Numbered from the stretch's first letter, positions 44,854-54,358 are shown. The stretch is 64,000 bases of DNA from Myroides phaeus (GCF_009799805.1 NZ_CP047050.1:1378001-1442000), one strand, 5' to 3'. A program made the numbers and translations. Notes: a model not told the origin generated them from the sequence alone.

Positions 44854-45365
44854 CTAATATCAATATCCAATTTTTTTTCTGCTACATCAATCAAAGTATT
44901 TAATGCTACTATCTTAAATTGTGCTTCAGCTAAAGCCTTTTTTAAAGCTTTTACTTCTAAAGATTCTAAATTAGTTGTTTTTTCTTCCATAAGAATTGGA
45001 ATGTTAATTTCTTTACAAAGATCTTTGTTTTTATTGTAATTAACTAACAACCAATTTGTTATTGTACTTTTACTTTCGATTCCATACGCTATACAAGCTT
45101 CTTTTATAGTCATTTTGTGTTCTGTAATACTATGAACTACTTGACGTTTTAAGCTTTCTGAATAAATTTTATTCCTGCGTGTTTGATGAAACTCTATACT
45201 TCCATATTTCTTGATCCAACGACTCACCGTTGGTTGCCTTAAATCATACTTGAGAGTAACTGAACTTTGGGTAGCTCCATTTTCTATTTCTTGAATTACT
45301 TTTTCAATAAATTTCAAGTGATAACGATCTGTCTTTTTTTGTCTTGTTTGATTACTATTTTCCAT
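44820..45365 (-). CDS. IS3 family transposase OrfA
   Basis: 181 residues with two helix-turn-helix units: about 15-55 (EIENGATQSSVTLKYDLRQP) and about 65-105 (IKEACIAYGIESKSTITNWL), followed by a C-terminal coiled-coil-like helix (about 130-165). This is longer than the roughly 100-residue OrfA of IS3/IS911 and closer to the two-HTH type. It binds the IS ends. Near its 3' end it contains the A AAA AAG slippery heptamer, where a fraction of ribosomes shift -1 into orfB; unshifted ribosomes stop 27 bases later. Confidence 0.9.
   Translation of the reverse strand: MENSNQTRQKKTDRYHLKFIEKVIQEIENGATQSSVTLKYDLRQPTVSRWIKKYGSIEFHQTRRNKIYSESLKRQVVHSITEHKMTIKEACIAYGIESKSTITNWLLVNYNKNKDLCKEINIPILMEEKTTNLESLEVKALKKALAEAQFKIVALNTLIDVAEKKLDIDIRKKSGSKQLKK
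44847..44853 (-). other. Programmed -1 ribosomal frameshift site
   Basis: Slippery heptamer A AAA AAG, in the correct phase with the orfA codons (AGA AAA AAG). A -1 slip enters the orfB frame and reads KKVWFQAVEEVKLLYP without a stop. Confidence 0.88.
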
Positions 45366-45382
45366 TTTTAACTGTTTTAAAA

Positions 45383-45408
45383 CTGTACAGTTATTTCAGG
45401 ACGGGTCA
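45383..45408 (-). repeat. IS3 right terminal inverted repeat
   Basis: 26-bp end which on the minus strand begins TGACCCGTCCT and ends CTGTACAG; 20 of 26 positions match the left end. Confidence 0.75.
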
Positions 45409-45439
45409 ATTTGGGAATAAGATGGGAGTGATGGAAAAT

Positions 45440-45475
45440 AAAAAAGGCGACAAACATACGTTTGTCGCCTTTTTT
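45440..45475 (-). terminator. Terminator of the SPOR-domain gene
   Basis: Perfect 16-bp stem containing GGCGACAAAC / GTTTGTCGCC, ATAC loop, T-run on the minus strand. Confidence 0.92.
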
Positions 45476-45494
45476 ATGAAAATGTAGTTATTAC

Positions 45495-45875
45495 TTATTT
45501 ACCAGGGTAGATAAGTAAAGCGTTGTCAAATTCTTTTTGAATTATTTTCAAGTTTCTCTCTGCGTCTAATCTTGTTTTATAATTTCCGACTAAAACTTTG
45601 TATGAAGGGTTAGTGTAAATTATTGTTGCATTAGTTGAAGGGAAACTTCTTTTGAATCTTGAAATGGCAGCATTTGCATCAGAATTTTTTCCGTAAAAAA
45701 TCTGGATTTTGTATTTGTCATTGACAATTGTAGAAGTATTAACCTGTTTTTTCTTGTTAACTAATTCTTTTATAGCCGCAGGCTCATTTATTACTGTGTT
45801 TTTACTTTGAGCACTAATTGTGTTATTAGTAATTAGTATAAGAGTTAAGGCGATAAATATTCTTAAAATTCTCAT
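45495..45875 (-). CDS. Exported SPOR-domain protein
   Basis: 126 residues from the ATG at 45875 (MRILRIFIALTLILITNN, signal peptide to SAQ). A short Lys-rich linker is followed by a SPOR domain over about 52-125 (YKIQIFYGKNSDANAAISRF through the YKVLVGNYKTRLDAERNL strand-helix). SPOR domains bind denuded septal glycan strands, so it probably localises to the division site. Upstream in-frame TTG at 45896 overlaps the -7 element and is rejected. Monocistronic; the IS lies just downstream but leaves its terminator intact. Confidence 0.88.
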   Translation of the reverse strand: MRILRIFIALTLILITNNTISAQSKNTVINEPAAIKELVNKKKQVNTSTIVNDKYKIQIFYGKNSDANAAISRFKRSFPSTNATIIYTNPSYKVLVGNYKTRLDAERNLKIIQKEFDNALLIYPGK

Positions 45876-45893
45876 AATGAATAGTGATTTGGA

Positions 45894-45901
45894 CAAAATT
45901 A
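45894..45901 (-). promoter_or_regulatory. Candidate -7 element of the SPOR gene
   Basis: Minus-strand TAATTTTG (TAnnTTTG), 18 bases from the start; -33 weak. Confidence 0.45.
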
Positions 45902-45998
45902 CAAATATTCTTGAAAATGCCCTTGTTTTTATCTATTTAGAACGTGTATAAATTATGTATTAACGCCTGTAAAGGTTTTAAGAGTAAGTCATAAATTG

Positions 45999-46006
45999 TA
46001 TTTTTG
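45999..46006 (+). promoter_or_regulatory. Candidate promoter of the act-cox operon
   Basis: -7 TATTTTTG, with a TTTTA run 18-20 bases upstream as a weak -33, implying a leader of about 80 bases before actA. Confidence 0.5.
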
Positions 46007-46092
46007 TCGGAGTTTGTAAATAAGGTGTATAAGATAGCGGTCTAATTGGCTGTTAAATAAGACCAAGTTTAGTTGAAAATCATTTTATAACT

Positions 46093-47376
46093 ATGAAAAA
46101 AGTGGGTAACCATAATTCGTTTTCAAAGATTTTATTCTTTTGTTTAGCGTTAATGCTATCGTTTACTACAATTTCGTTTGCTCAAGATGCAGCAAAAGGT
46201 AAGGAATTGTTTAATTCTAACTGTGCAGCTTGTCACAAGTTAGATGGAAATGCTACTGGTCCAGCTCTTAGAGGAGTAGTTGAGCGTCACGATGGTGACG
46301 TTGAATGGCTTCACAAGTGGATTAAAAGTAGTTCGTCTCTTATTAAGTCAGGAGATGCAACGGCTGTAAAGCTTTTTAATGACTGGAATAAGATTGTCAT
46401 GAATGACTTCCCAGGTTTATCTGATGGGGATATTGATGACATTTTAGCTTATACGTCAGAGCAAAAAGCAGAGCCTAAAGCTGCTGTAGCTGGTGCTGCT
46501 GCAGGACAACAAGGAGGAGGAAGCAGTGATAATGTTTCTAACGTTGTTGTTTTAGGTGCTTTAGTTGTTGTGTTGATGCTATTAGTAACAATGTTGTTCT
46601 TCGTTAAGAAGGTATTAAACAAGGTTGTTGAAGCTAATGGATTGACTGAAGAAGTACGCCAAACAGTTCCATTGTGTAAAGCATTCGTTAAGAATCAATT
46701 CTTAGTAATTGTTTCTACTATTGTTTTTGTATTAATAGGTTCATGGTTCGCTTATGGATTTATGATGCAGATTGGTGTTGATAAAGGGTATGAGCCAGTA
46801 CAGCCTATCCATTTCTCACATAAAATTCACGCTGGTGATAATGGTATTGATTGTAAATACTGTCACTCTTCAGCGAGATCAAGTAAAACATCAGGAATTC
46901 CATCTTTGAATGTTTGTATGAACTGTCATAAAAACATCAATGAATTTACAGGAGACGAGGGTGTAGATTACGGTAAGTATACACCAGAATTTTACTCAGG
47001 TGAAATTCAAAAATTGTATGACGCAGTAGGTTGGGATGCTTCAGCTCAGAAATACACTGGAAAAGAAAAACCAGTTAAATGGGTTAGAATTCACAATTTA
47101 CCTGACTTTGTATACTATAACCACTCTCAACACGTGAATGTTGCAGGTTTAGAATGTCAAACTTGTCACGGTCCAGTTGAAGAAATGGAAATTATGAGAC
47201 AACACTCTCCATTAACAATGGGATGGTGTATCGACTGTCACAGAAAAACTGACGTTAAGTTAGCTGACAACGAGTATTACGCTAAAATTCACAAAGAATT
47301 ATCTGAGAAATACGGAGTTGAGAAATTGACAGTAGCTCAAATGGGTGGATTAGAGTGTGGTAAATGTCACTATTAA
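46093..47376 (+). CDS. actA: Alternative complex III, multihaem cytochrome c subunit ActA
   Basis: 427 residues with signal peptide (to SFAQ, about 31). Six CxxCH haem motifs: CAACH (44-48), then CKYCH, CMNCH, CQTCH, CIDCH and CGKCH between about 254 and the C-terminus. The first belongs to a separate class I cytochrome c domain (about 32-125). Next come an Ala/Gly linker and two TM helices (about 150-172 and 203-225), and the pentahaem ActA module. The Rhodothermus ActA is pentahaem, so this protein carries an extra fused monohaem domain. It takes electrons from menaquinol via ActB/ActC and passes them on to the aa3 oxidase. First gene of actABCDEF-coxBA. Confidence 0.92.
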   Translation: MKKVGNHNSFSKILFFCLALMLSFTTISFAQDAAKGKELFNSNCAACHKLDGNATGPALRGVVERHDGDVEWLHKWIKSSSSLIKSGDATAVKLFNDWNKIVMNDFPGLSDGDIDDILAYTSEQKAEPKAAVAGAAAGQQGGGSSDNVSNVVVLGALVVVLMLLVTMLFFVKKVLNKVVEANGLTEEVRQTVPLCKAFVKNQFLVIVSTIVFVLIGSWFAYGFMMQIGVDKGYEPVQPIHFSHKIHAGDNGIDCKYCHSSARSSKTSGIPSLNVCMNCHKNINEFTGDEGVDYGKYTPEFYSGEIQKLYDAVGWDASAQKYTGKEKPVKWVRIHNLPDFVYYNHSQHVNVAGLECQTCHGPVEEMEIMRQHSPLTMGWCIDCHRKTDVKLADNEYYAKIHKELSEKYGVEKLTVAQMGGLECGKCHY

Positions 47377-47413
47377 TAATTATTTAAGAATAAGAAGCTA
47401 ATATATATATACA

Positions 47414-50400
47414 ATGGCATCAAACAAAAAATACTGGAAAAGTGTTGAGGAGCTGAATGAAAATAGTTCTATTGTTGAGACGCTAAGAAACAATGAATTT
47501 GTTGACGAAATTCCTACTAACGAATTTCTTGGAGACAAAGAAACATTGTCTTCTTCATCTACAACTCGTCGAGACTTTTTGAAATATGTAGGTTTCTCTA
47601 CGGCTGCAGCAACATTAGCAGCTTGTGAAGGACCTGTTGTAAAATCTATTCCGTATGTAGTTCAGCCAGAAGAAATCATTCCTGGTGTTGCAGATTATTA
47701 TGCAACGACTGTAGCAGACGGATTTGACTTTGTGAACGTTTTGATCAAAACAAGAGAAGGACGTCCTATTAAAGTTGAAAATAACAAACTTGCTAATGCA
47801 TACTCAGGAGCTAACGCTCGTGTAAATGCATCAGTTTTATCAATGTATGATAGCTTACGTTTGAAGCAACCAAAAATCGAAGGGAAGAATGCTTCTTGGG
47901 ACGAGGTTGATTTAAAAGTAAAAGCAAGTTTACAAGATGCTAAATCAAGTGGAGGAAACGTTGTGTTGTTAACAAATACAATGGCAAGTCCATCAACTGA
48001 TAAATTAATTGCAGAGTTTATCGCTGCTAACCCAACTGCTAAACACGTTGTTTATGATGCTGTTTCATCTTCTGCTGCTGCAGATGCTTATGAAAAAGCT
48101 TATGGAACTCGTGGATTAGCTGATTACGATTTCGCTAATGCTGATGTAATTGTTTCTGTTGGTGCAGATTTCTTAGGAGATTGGCAAGGTGGAGGTTACG
48201 ATGCAGCTTACGCTAACAATCGTATTCCTAAAAACGGAAAAATGTCTAAGCATATCCAAATGGAGGCAAATATGTCTTTAGCTGGAGCTAATGCTGACGT
48301 TAGAATTCCATTAACTGTAACTGAGCAAAAAGCTGCTTTAGTTAAGTTATACAATGAAATCGTTGGTGGTTCAGTTTCAGGTAGTGCTACTGCTTATGAT
48401 GCTGAAATCGCTAAAGCTGCTAAGCAACTTAAAGCTGCTGGTACAAGAGGAGTTGTTGTAACTGGTCTTGATGATGTTGATGCTCAATTAGTAGTATTCG
48501 CAATCAATGAGAAATTACAATCAGAAGCTTTCTTACCAGAGCAAACAAAATACGTTAGACAAGGTAACGCTGCTAAAGTAGCTCAACTTGTTAAAGATAT
48601 GAATGCTGGTAATGTTCACACATTAATCATGTCAGGAGTAAACCCAGTTTACACAATGGCTGATAGCGCTGCATTCGTAGCTGGATTAGGTAAAGTAAAA
48701 ACTTCAGTTGCTTTCTCTTTAAAAGAAGACGAAACTGCTTTAGTAACTACTATCGCTGCTGCTGCACCTCATTACTTAGAGTCTTGGGGAGATGTAATGA
48801 TCAAAAAAGGTCATTATTCAGTTATGCAACCTACAATCCGTCCTTTATTTGAAACAAGACAATTCCAAGACGCTTTATTATTGTGGAGTGGAAACAACGA
48901 AGCTTACTACGATTATGTAAAAGCTGTTGGTAAATCTGTAGTTTCTGATAAAACATGGAACCAATTAGTTCACGATGGTTTTGCTGTTGTTGGTACTAAT
49001 GGTAAAATTTCATCTAACATCGAGTTTTCATCTGCTGCTGCTAATTTAGCTAAAGCTAAGAAAGCTGGAGATTTCGAATTAGTGTTATACACTAAAACAG
49101 GAATGGGAGATGGACAACAAGCTAATAACCCTTGGTTACAAGAGTTCCCAGATCCAATTACACGTGTATCTTGGGATAACTACGTAACTATTGCAAGAGT
49201 TGACGCTGAAGAATTAGGTATTAAAAATTACCACGTTGCAAACGGAGGTTTAAATGGTAGCTATGTTACTTTAGAAGTTAACGGTGTTAAGCTTGAAAAC
49301 GTTCCTGCTTTAATCCAACCAGGACAAGCGCCTAAAACTGTAGGTTTAGCTTTTGGTTATGGTAAAAAAGCAGCATTAAAAGAAGAAATGCAAGTTGGTG
49401 TAAATGCATACCAATTATATGCAAACTTTAATAATGTACAAAATGTAACAATTGCTAAGGCAAGTGGAGATCACGAGTTTGCTTGTGTTCAGTTACAAAA
49501 TACATTAATGAGTAGAGGAGATATCGTTAAAGATACAACTTTAGAGATCTTCAATACTAAGAATGCAGAAGAGTGGAATATCCTTCCTCAAGTATCTTAT
49601 GACCACCAAGAAGTAAATGCATCAAGCATTGACATCTGGGAATCATTTGATAGATCAGTAGGACACCACTTTAATTTATCGATTGACTTGAATGCTTGTA
49701 CTGGTTGTGGTGCTTGTGTAATTTCTTGTCATGCAGAAAACAACGTACCTGTAGTTGGTAAATCTGAAGTTAGAAGAAGTAGAGATATGCACTGGTTGCG
49801 TATTGACAGATACTATTCATCTGAAGATACATTTGCTGGAGATGTTGAGTTGAAAGAAAATACACAAGGATTTGGAGAATACCGTGAGGCATTCCAAAGC
49901 TTGGAGCACCCAGCTGATAATCCACAAGTAGCTTTCCAACCAATCATGTGTCAGCACTGTAACCACGCTCCTTGTGAGACTGTATGTCCAGTAGCTGCTA
50001 CATCACACGGTCGTCAAGGTCAAAACCATATGGCATATAACCGTTGTGTTGGTACGAGATACTGTGCTAATAACTGTCCTTACAAAGTAAGACGTTTCAA
50101 CTGGTTCTTATACGCTCAAAATAGTGAGTTTGATTACCACATGAATGACGATTTAGGACGTATGGTTTTAAACCCAGACGTAGTAGTTCGTTCAAGAGGG
50201 GTAATGGAGAAATGTTCAATGTGTATTCAAATGACACAAGCAACTGTATTAAAAGCTAAGAATGAAGGTAGAGCAGTTCGTGCAAACGAATTTGAAACTG
50301 CATGTTCAGCAGCTTGTTCAAGCGGAGCTATGGTATTTGGAGACGTGAATGATAAAGAATCAGAAATTACTAAATTAGCTGAGTCTGATAGATCTTACCA

Positions 50401-50464
50401 CTTGTTAGAGCACATTGGTACTAAACCAAATGTTTTCTACCATGTAAAAGTTAGAAATATCTAA
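47414..50464 (+). CDS. actB: Alternative complex III, iron-sulfur subunit ActB
   Basis: 1016 residues. A twin-arginine motif TTRRDFLK (about 50-57) precedes a hydrophobic stretch ending TLAAC (Cys71), which could also be a lipidation site. The N-terminal about 700 residues resemble a molybdopterin oxidoreductase but lack bound cofactor in known ActB. The C-terminal part is a ferredoxin-like module with four cysteine clusters: CTGCGACVISC (about 757), CQHCNHAPCETVCP (about 850), CVGTRYCANNCP, and CSMCIQMT with CSAACSSG. These are the [Fe-S] clusters that connect the quinol site to the haems. 38 bases after actA. Confidence 0.95.
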   Translation: MASNKKYWKSVEELNENSSIVETLRNNEFVDEIPTNEFLGDKETLSSSSTTRRDFLKYVGFSTAAATLAACEGPVVKSIPYVVQPEEIIPGVADYYATTVADGFDFVNVLIKTREGRPIKVENNKLANAYSGANARVNASVLSMYDSLRLKQPKIEGKNASWDEVDLKVKASLQDAKSSGGNVVLLTNTMASPSTDKLIAEFIAANPTAKHVVYDAVSSSAAADAYEKAYGTRGLADYDFANADVIVSVGADFLGDWQGGGYDAAYANNRIPKNGKMSKHIQMEANMSLAGANADVRIPLTVTEQKAALVKLYNEIVGGSVSGSATAYDAEIAKAAKQLKAAGTRGVVVTGLDDVDAQLVVFAINEKLQSEAFLPEQTKYVRQGNAAKVAQLVKDMNAGNVHTLIMSGVNPVYTMADSAAFVAGLGKVKTSVAFSLKEDETALVTTIAAAAPHYLESWGDVMIKKGHYSVMQPTIRPLFETRQFQDALLLWSGNNEAYYDYVKAVGKSVVSDKTWNQLVHDGFAVVGTNGKISSNIEFSSAAANLAKAKKAGDFELVLYTKTGMGDGQQANNPWLQEFPDPITRVSWDNYVTIARVDAEELGIKNYHVANGGLNGSYVTLEVNGVKLENVPALIQPGQAPKTVGLAFGYGKKAALKEEMQVGVNAYQLYANFNNVQNVTIAKASGDHEFACVQLQNTLMSRGDIVKDTTLEIFNTKNAEEWNILPQVSYDHQEVNASSIDIWESFDRSVGHHFNLSIDLNACTGCGACVISCHAENNVPVVGKSEVRRSRDMHWLRIDRYYSSEDTFAGDVELKENTQGFGEYREAFQSLEHPADNPQVAFQPIMCQHCNHAPCETVCPVAATSHGRQGQNHMAYNRCVGTRYCANNCPYKVRRFNWFLYAQNSEFDYHMNDDLGRMVLNPDVVVRSRGVMEKCSMCIQMTQATVLKAKNEGRAVRANEFETACSAACSSGAMVFGDVNDKESEITKLAESDRSYHLLEHIGTKPNVFYHVKVRNI

Positions 50465-50503
50465 GTTAAAAGAATTATTAATTAAAGAAACATATAAAGG
50501 ATT

Positions 50504-51913
50504 ATGTCGTCACATTACGAAGCACCCATTAGAAAACCTTTAGTTATTGGTGAAAAATCATATCACGATATAACTGTAGATGTGGCTAGACCTGTAGAAG
50601 GAAGAGCTAATAAATTATGGTGGACAGTGTTCTCTATAGCTTTAGTAGCTTTTTTATGGGGTGTAGGTTCAATGGCTTACACTGTTGGTACAGGTATTGG
50701 TACTTGGGGATTAAATAAAACTGTAGGTTGGGCATGGGATATTACCAACTTCGTTTGGTGGGTAGGTATCGGTCACGCTGGTACACTTATCTCAGCCGTA
50801 TTATTATTATTCAGACAAAAATGGAGAATGGCTATTAACCGTTCTGCAGAGGCAATGACAATTTTCTCTGTAGTTCAGGCTGGTTTATTCCCTATCATTC
50901 ACATGGGACGTCCATGGTTAGCTTACTGGGTATTACCTATTCCAAACCAATTTGGTTCATTATGGGTAAACTTTAACTCACCATTATTATGGGACGTTTT
51001 CGCGATTTCTACGTATTTATCAGTATCATTAGTTTTCTGGTGGACTGGTTTACTTCCTGACTTCGCTATGTTACGTGATAGAGCAATTACGCCATTCACA
51101 AAAAGAGTATATTCAATTTTATCATTTGGTTGGTCAGGTAGAGCAAAAGACTGGCAACGTTTCGAAGAGGTATCTTTAGTATTAGCTGGTTTAGCTACTC
51201 CATTGGTACTTTCTGTACACACGATTGTATCTTTTGACTTTGCTACTTCAGTTATCCCTGGATGGCACACTACAATCTTACCTCCTTACTTCGTAGCTGG
51301 AGCTATTTTCTCTGGATTCGCAATGGTAAACACGTTGTTAATCATCATGAGAAAAGTTTCTAACTTAGAAGCTTACATTACAGTTCAACACATCGAGTTG
51401 ATGAACATTATTGTAATGATTACAGGATCTATCGTAGGTGTTGCTTATATTACAGAGTTATGGGTAGCTTGGTATTCAGGAGTAGAGTATGAACAATACG
51501 CATTCTTAAACCGTGCTACAGGACCTTACTGGTGGTCATATTGGTTAATGATGACTTGTAACGTAATTTCTCCACAGGTTATGTGGTTCAAGAAAATTAG
51601 AACGAACATTATGTTCTCATTCATTATCTCGATTATTGTAAATATCGGTATGTGGTTTGAGCGTTTCGTAATTATCGTTACATCATTACATAGAGATTAC
51701 TTACCATCTTCATGGACAATGTTCCAACCTACTTTCGTAGATGCTGGTATTTATATTGGAACTATTGGTTTCTTCTTTGTATTGTTCTTATTGTATTCAA
51801 GAAGTTTCCCTGTAATTGCACAGGCAGAGGTGAAAACTATCTTAAAATCTTCTGGTGAATATTACAAGAAAGCAAGAGACTCTAAAGAGAATCATCAATC
51901 TTTAAATCATTAA
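50504..51913 (+). CDS. actC: Alternative complex III, quinol-binding membrane subunit ActC (NrfD family)
   Basis: 469 residues, about ten TM helices, NrfD/PsrC family. It starts MSSHYEAPIRKPLVIGEKSY with a cytoplasmic tail before the first helix (about 42-65). The conserved IGHAGTLISAVLLL and IIHMGRPWLAYWV helices form the menaquinol site next to the ActB clusters. It follows actB by 40 bases and actD starts 6 bases later. ActC and ActF are the two homologous membrane cores of the complex. Confidence 0.95.
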   Translation: MSSHYEAPIRKPLVIGEKSYHDITVDVARPVEGRANKLWWTVFSIALVAFLWGVGSMAYTVGTGIGTWGLNKTVGWAWDITNFVWWVGIGHAGTLISAVLLLFRQKWRMAINRSAEAMTIFSVVQAGLFPIIHMGRPWLAYWVLPIPNQFGSLWVNFNSPLLWDVFAISTYLSVSLVFWWTGLLPDFAMLRDRAITPFTKRVYSILSFGWSGRAKDWQRFEEVSLVLAGLATPLVLSVHTIVSFDFATSVIPGWHTTILPPYFVAGAIFSGFAMVNTLLIIMRKVSNLEAYITVQHIELMNIIVMITGSIVGVAYITELWVAWYSGVEYEQYAFLNRATGPYWWSYWLMMTCNVISPQVMWFKKIRTNIMFSFIISIIVNIGMWFERFVIIVTSLHRDYLPSSWTMFQPTFVDAGIYIGTIGFFFVLFLLYSRSFPVIAQAEVKTILKSSGEYYKKARDSKENHQSLNH

Positions 51914-51918
51914 TCATT

Positions 51919-52440
51919 ATGAGTAACAAAGTAATTCACGTATTATACAATGATGATGATGTATTGTTAGATGCAGTAAAAGAAACTAGATCTGCTCATC
52001 ATCATATTGAGGAAATATATACTCCATTCCCAGTACACGGTCTTGATAAGGCTATGGGATTAAAACCAACAAGACTTGCAATTTGTGCATTCTTGTATGG
52101 TTTGGTAGGTTTGTCTTTCGGTACTTTCATGATGTATTTTATTATGATTGTAGACTGGCCTCAAGATATTGGAGGTAAACCAAGTTTTAGCTTCATCCAA
52201 AATATGCCAGCTTTCGTTCCAATTATGTTCGAGATGACAGTTTTATTTGCAGCTCACTTAATGGTTCTTACTTTCTTCATGAGAAGTAAATTATGGCCTT
52301 TCAAAAAAGCTGAGAATCCAGATGTTAGAACTACAGATGATCACTTTTTAATGGAGGTAGCTTTAAATGGCGACGAAGAGTCTGCTATTGAGTTCTTCAA
52401 AAAAACTGGAGCAGTTGAAGTAAAAGTAATTGAAAAGTAA
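51919..52440 (+). CDS. actD: Alternative complex III subunit ActD (DUF3341)
   Basis: 173 residues with two TM helices (about 55-78 and 97-120) and soluble ends. The N-terminal DUF3341 domain has HHHIEEIYTPFPVHGLDKAMG. It is an accessory subunit without cofactors that packs against ActC. Six bases after actC, 7 bases before the actE start. Confidence 0.95.
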   Translation: MSNKVIHVLYNDDDVLLDAVKETRSAHHHIEEIYTPFPVHGLDKAMGLKPTRLAICAFLYGLVGLSFGTFMMYFIMIVDWPQDIGGKPSFSFIQNMPAFVPIMFEMTVLFAAHLMVLTFFMRSKLWPFKKAENPDVRTTDDHFLMEVALNGDEESAIEFFKKTGAVEVKVIEK

Positions 52441-52447
52441 TTGTAGA

Positions 52448-52996
52448 ATGAAAACGATATATAAAATTGTAGCTTTAGTAGGAGTATCAGTTTTGACTAC
52501 TTCTTGTTTTAATAAAGAGCGTCCTAACTATCAGTTTATGCCTAATATGTACGAATCAGTTGCATATGAAACATATTCTGAAGTTCCAACTACAGTATTT
52601 AAAAACGGTAAAGAAGGACAGATTCCTGCAGAAGGATCTGTACCTCGTGGATTTCAACCTGAGGAGTATGCAAATACTCCAGAAGGTTTAGCTAGCGCAA
52701 AAGCTAACTTGAAATCACCATTATCTGTTGAGGAGAAAGACTCAGAGAAAGGTAAAGAATTGTATACAATTTACTGCTCTGTTTGTCACGGTGCAAAAGG
52801 AGATGGAAAAGGTAATTTGGTAAAAAGAGAGAAATTCTTGGGGGTTCCTAACTATAAAGATAGAGAGCTAACAGAAGGGGGTATTTACCATGTAATTACT
52901 TATGGTTTGAATTCAATGGGATCTCATGCTAATCAATTAAATCAACACGAGCGTTGGTTAGTTACAGATTACGTTTTAAAATTGAAATCAGAATAA
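52448..52996 (+). CDS. actE: Alternative complex III, monohaem cytochrome c lipoprotein ActE
   Basis: 182 residues from ATG 52448 (MKTIYKIVALVGVS); an upstream in-frame ATG at 52430 would overlap actD and put polar residues before the signal. Lipobox VLTTSC (Cys20), so it is lipid-anchored at the periplasmic face. One haem motif CSVCHGAKGDGKG (about residue 109) and an axial Met in NSMGSHANQL. The small cytochrome c domain passes electrons within the complex. Confidence 0.94.
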   Translation: MKTIYKIVALVGVSVLTTSCFNKERPNYQFMPNMYESVAYETYSEVPTTVFKNGKEGQIPAEGSVPRGFQPEEYANTPEGLASAKANLKSPLSVEEKDSEKGKELYTIYCSVCHGAKGDGKGNLVKREKFLGVPNYKDRELTEGGIYHVITYGLNSMGSHANQLNQHERWLVTDYVLKLKSE

Positions 52997-53027
52997 TAAA
53001 TTGTAAAACTTATTTGAAAGTTTAGAT

Positions 53028-54341
53028 ATGTACACATTTTCAAAAAACTTGAAGACTTTTGCAATCGTTCTTATGGTCTTAGGACTTGTAGGGATTGCAT
53101 ATGGTTTCTTCAGTGCACCAAAGACTACTGCTGAAGTAGAGCAGATCTTAACTGAGCAAGCGCATCACGATGGTGGTGCGAGTCACGCTTCTGGACACGA
53201 TTCTTCGGTTTCAGATGCAGATCATGAAGCTCACCAACAGCATTTAGAGCACGTTTTGACTCAAATGCAAAACAAACCTTGGACAGCGTTGTACGTAGCA
53301 TGTATTTTTGTTATGTTAGTGTCTGTAGGTATTTTAGCGTTCCACGCTATTAATTACGCTGCAAGTGCAGGATGGTCTCCTGTTCTTTTCAGAGTAATGG
53401 AAGGTTTATCAAGTTATATTTTACCTGGTTCTATAATCTTCTTCGTTATTTTGTTATTGTCTGTATTCAATTTTAACCATTTGTTTATTTGGGCAGATCC
53501 TAACATTGTAGCACACGATACAATTATTCAAGGTAAAACAGGATATTTAAACGTTCCTTTCTTTATCATTAGAGCAGTTGTTTACTTAGGAGGATGGAAC
53601 ATTTACAGAATCTATGCTCGTAAACAATCTTTAGCTTTAGACGCAACAGGAGATTTAGTATTCCACAAAAAGATGTTCAAAGCATCTGCTGGATTCTTAG
53701 CTTTCTTCATCGTTACTGAGTCTATGGCATCATGGGATTGGATCATGTCAATTGACACACACTGGTATAGTACATTATTTGGATGGTATGTATTCGCAAG
53801 TTTCTTTGTAACTGCTATTACAACTATCGCATTTGTAACTTTATACTTAAAAAACAAAGGATATTTAGAATTTGTTAATACTTCTCACATTCACGATTTA
53901 GCTAAATTTATGTTTGGATTAAGTATTTTCTGGACTTATCTTTGGTTCTCTCAATTTATGTTGCAATGGTACTCTAATATTCCAGAGGAAGTAACTTACT
54001 TCATCTTCAGAATTCAAGAGTATAACTTACCATTCTTCGGAATGTTGTTATTGAACTTTGTGTTGCCATTAGTATTATTAATCAATACAGATTTCAAACG
54101 TTTAACTTGGATTGTAGTTATGGCTGGTACATGTATCATCGTTGGTCACTATGTTGACTTCTTTATGATGATTTCTCCAGGTACAGTAGGAGGATCTTGG
54201 TTTATCGGTGTTCCTGAAATTGCTGCATTTATGTTCTTCATCGGATTATTTATCTATGTTGGATTTACAGCTCTTACAAAAGCACCATTGTTAGCTAAGA
54301 ACAATCCTTTGATTGAAGAGAGTAAACATTTTCACTATTAA
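53028..54341 (+). CDS. actF: Alternative complex III membrane subunit ActF
   Basis: 437 residues, about ten TM helices, homologous to ActC but without the close contact to ActB clusters. After the first helix (about 10-28) there is a long periplasmic or cytoplasmic loop very rich in His and Asp (AHHDGGASHASGHD, about 45-58, and HEAHQQHLEH), which could bind metal. It may take part in proton translocation. 31 bases after actE. Confidence 0.94.
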   Translation: MYTFSKNLKTFAIVLMVLGLVGIAYGFFSAPKTTAEVEQILTEQAHHDGGASHASGHDSSVSDADHEAHQQHLEHVLTQMQNKPWTALYVACIFVMLVSVGILAFHAINYAASAGWSPVLFRVMEGLSSYILPGSIIFFVILLLSVFNFNHLFIWADPNIVAHDTIIQGKTGYLNVPFFIIRAVVYLGGWNIYRIYARKQSLALDATGDLVFHKKMFKASAGFLAFFIVTESMASWDWIMSIDTHWYSTLFGWYVFASFFVTAITTIAFVTLYLKNKGYLEFVNTSHIHDLAKFMFGLSIFWTYLWFSQFMLQWYSNIPEEVTYFIFRIQEYNLPFFGMLLLNFVLPLVLLINTDFKRLTWIVVMAGTCIIVGHYVDFFMMISPGTVGGSWFIGVPEIAAFMFFIGLFIYVGFTALTKAPLLAKNNPLIEESKHFHY

Positions 54342-54358
54342 TATCTAAAAATAAACAA

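Larger units (their letters stand above)
43839..45408 (-). mobile_element. Complete IS3-family insertion sequence (1570 bp)
   Basis: Both ends start TG and finish CA. The left and right ends are imperfect 26-bp inverted repeats (20 of 26 match), and an ATT duplication flanks them. Inside are two overlapping minus-strand frames, orfA (HTH) and orfB (DD(35)E integrase), joined by a -1 frameshift at A6G. Both frames are intact, so it may still move. It sits in the intergenic space between the leuS terminator and the SPOR gene terminator, where it interrupts no gene. I did not assign an IS name. Confidence 0.92.
43836..45411. repeat. 3-bp target-site duplication of the IS3 element
   Basis: ATT at 43836-43838 immediately left of the element is repeated at 45409-45411 immediately right; 3-4 bp duplications are normal for IS3-family elements. 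Confidence 0.6.
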
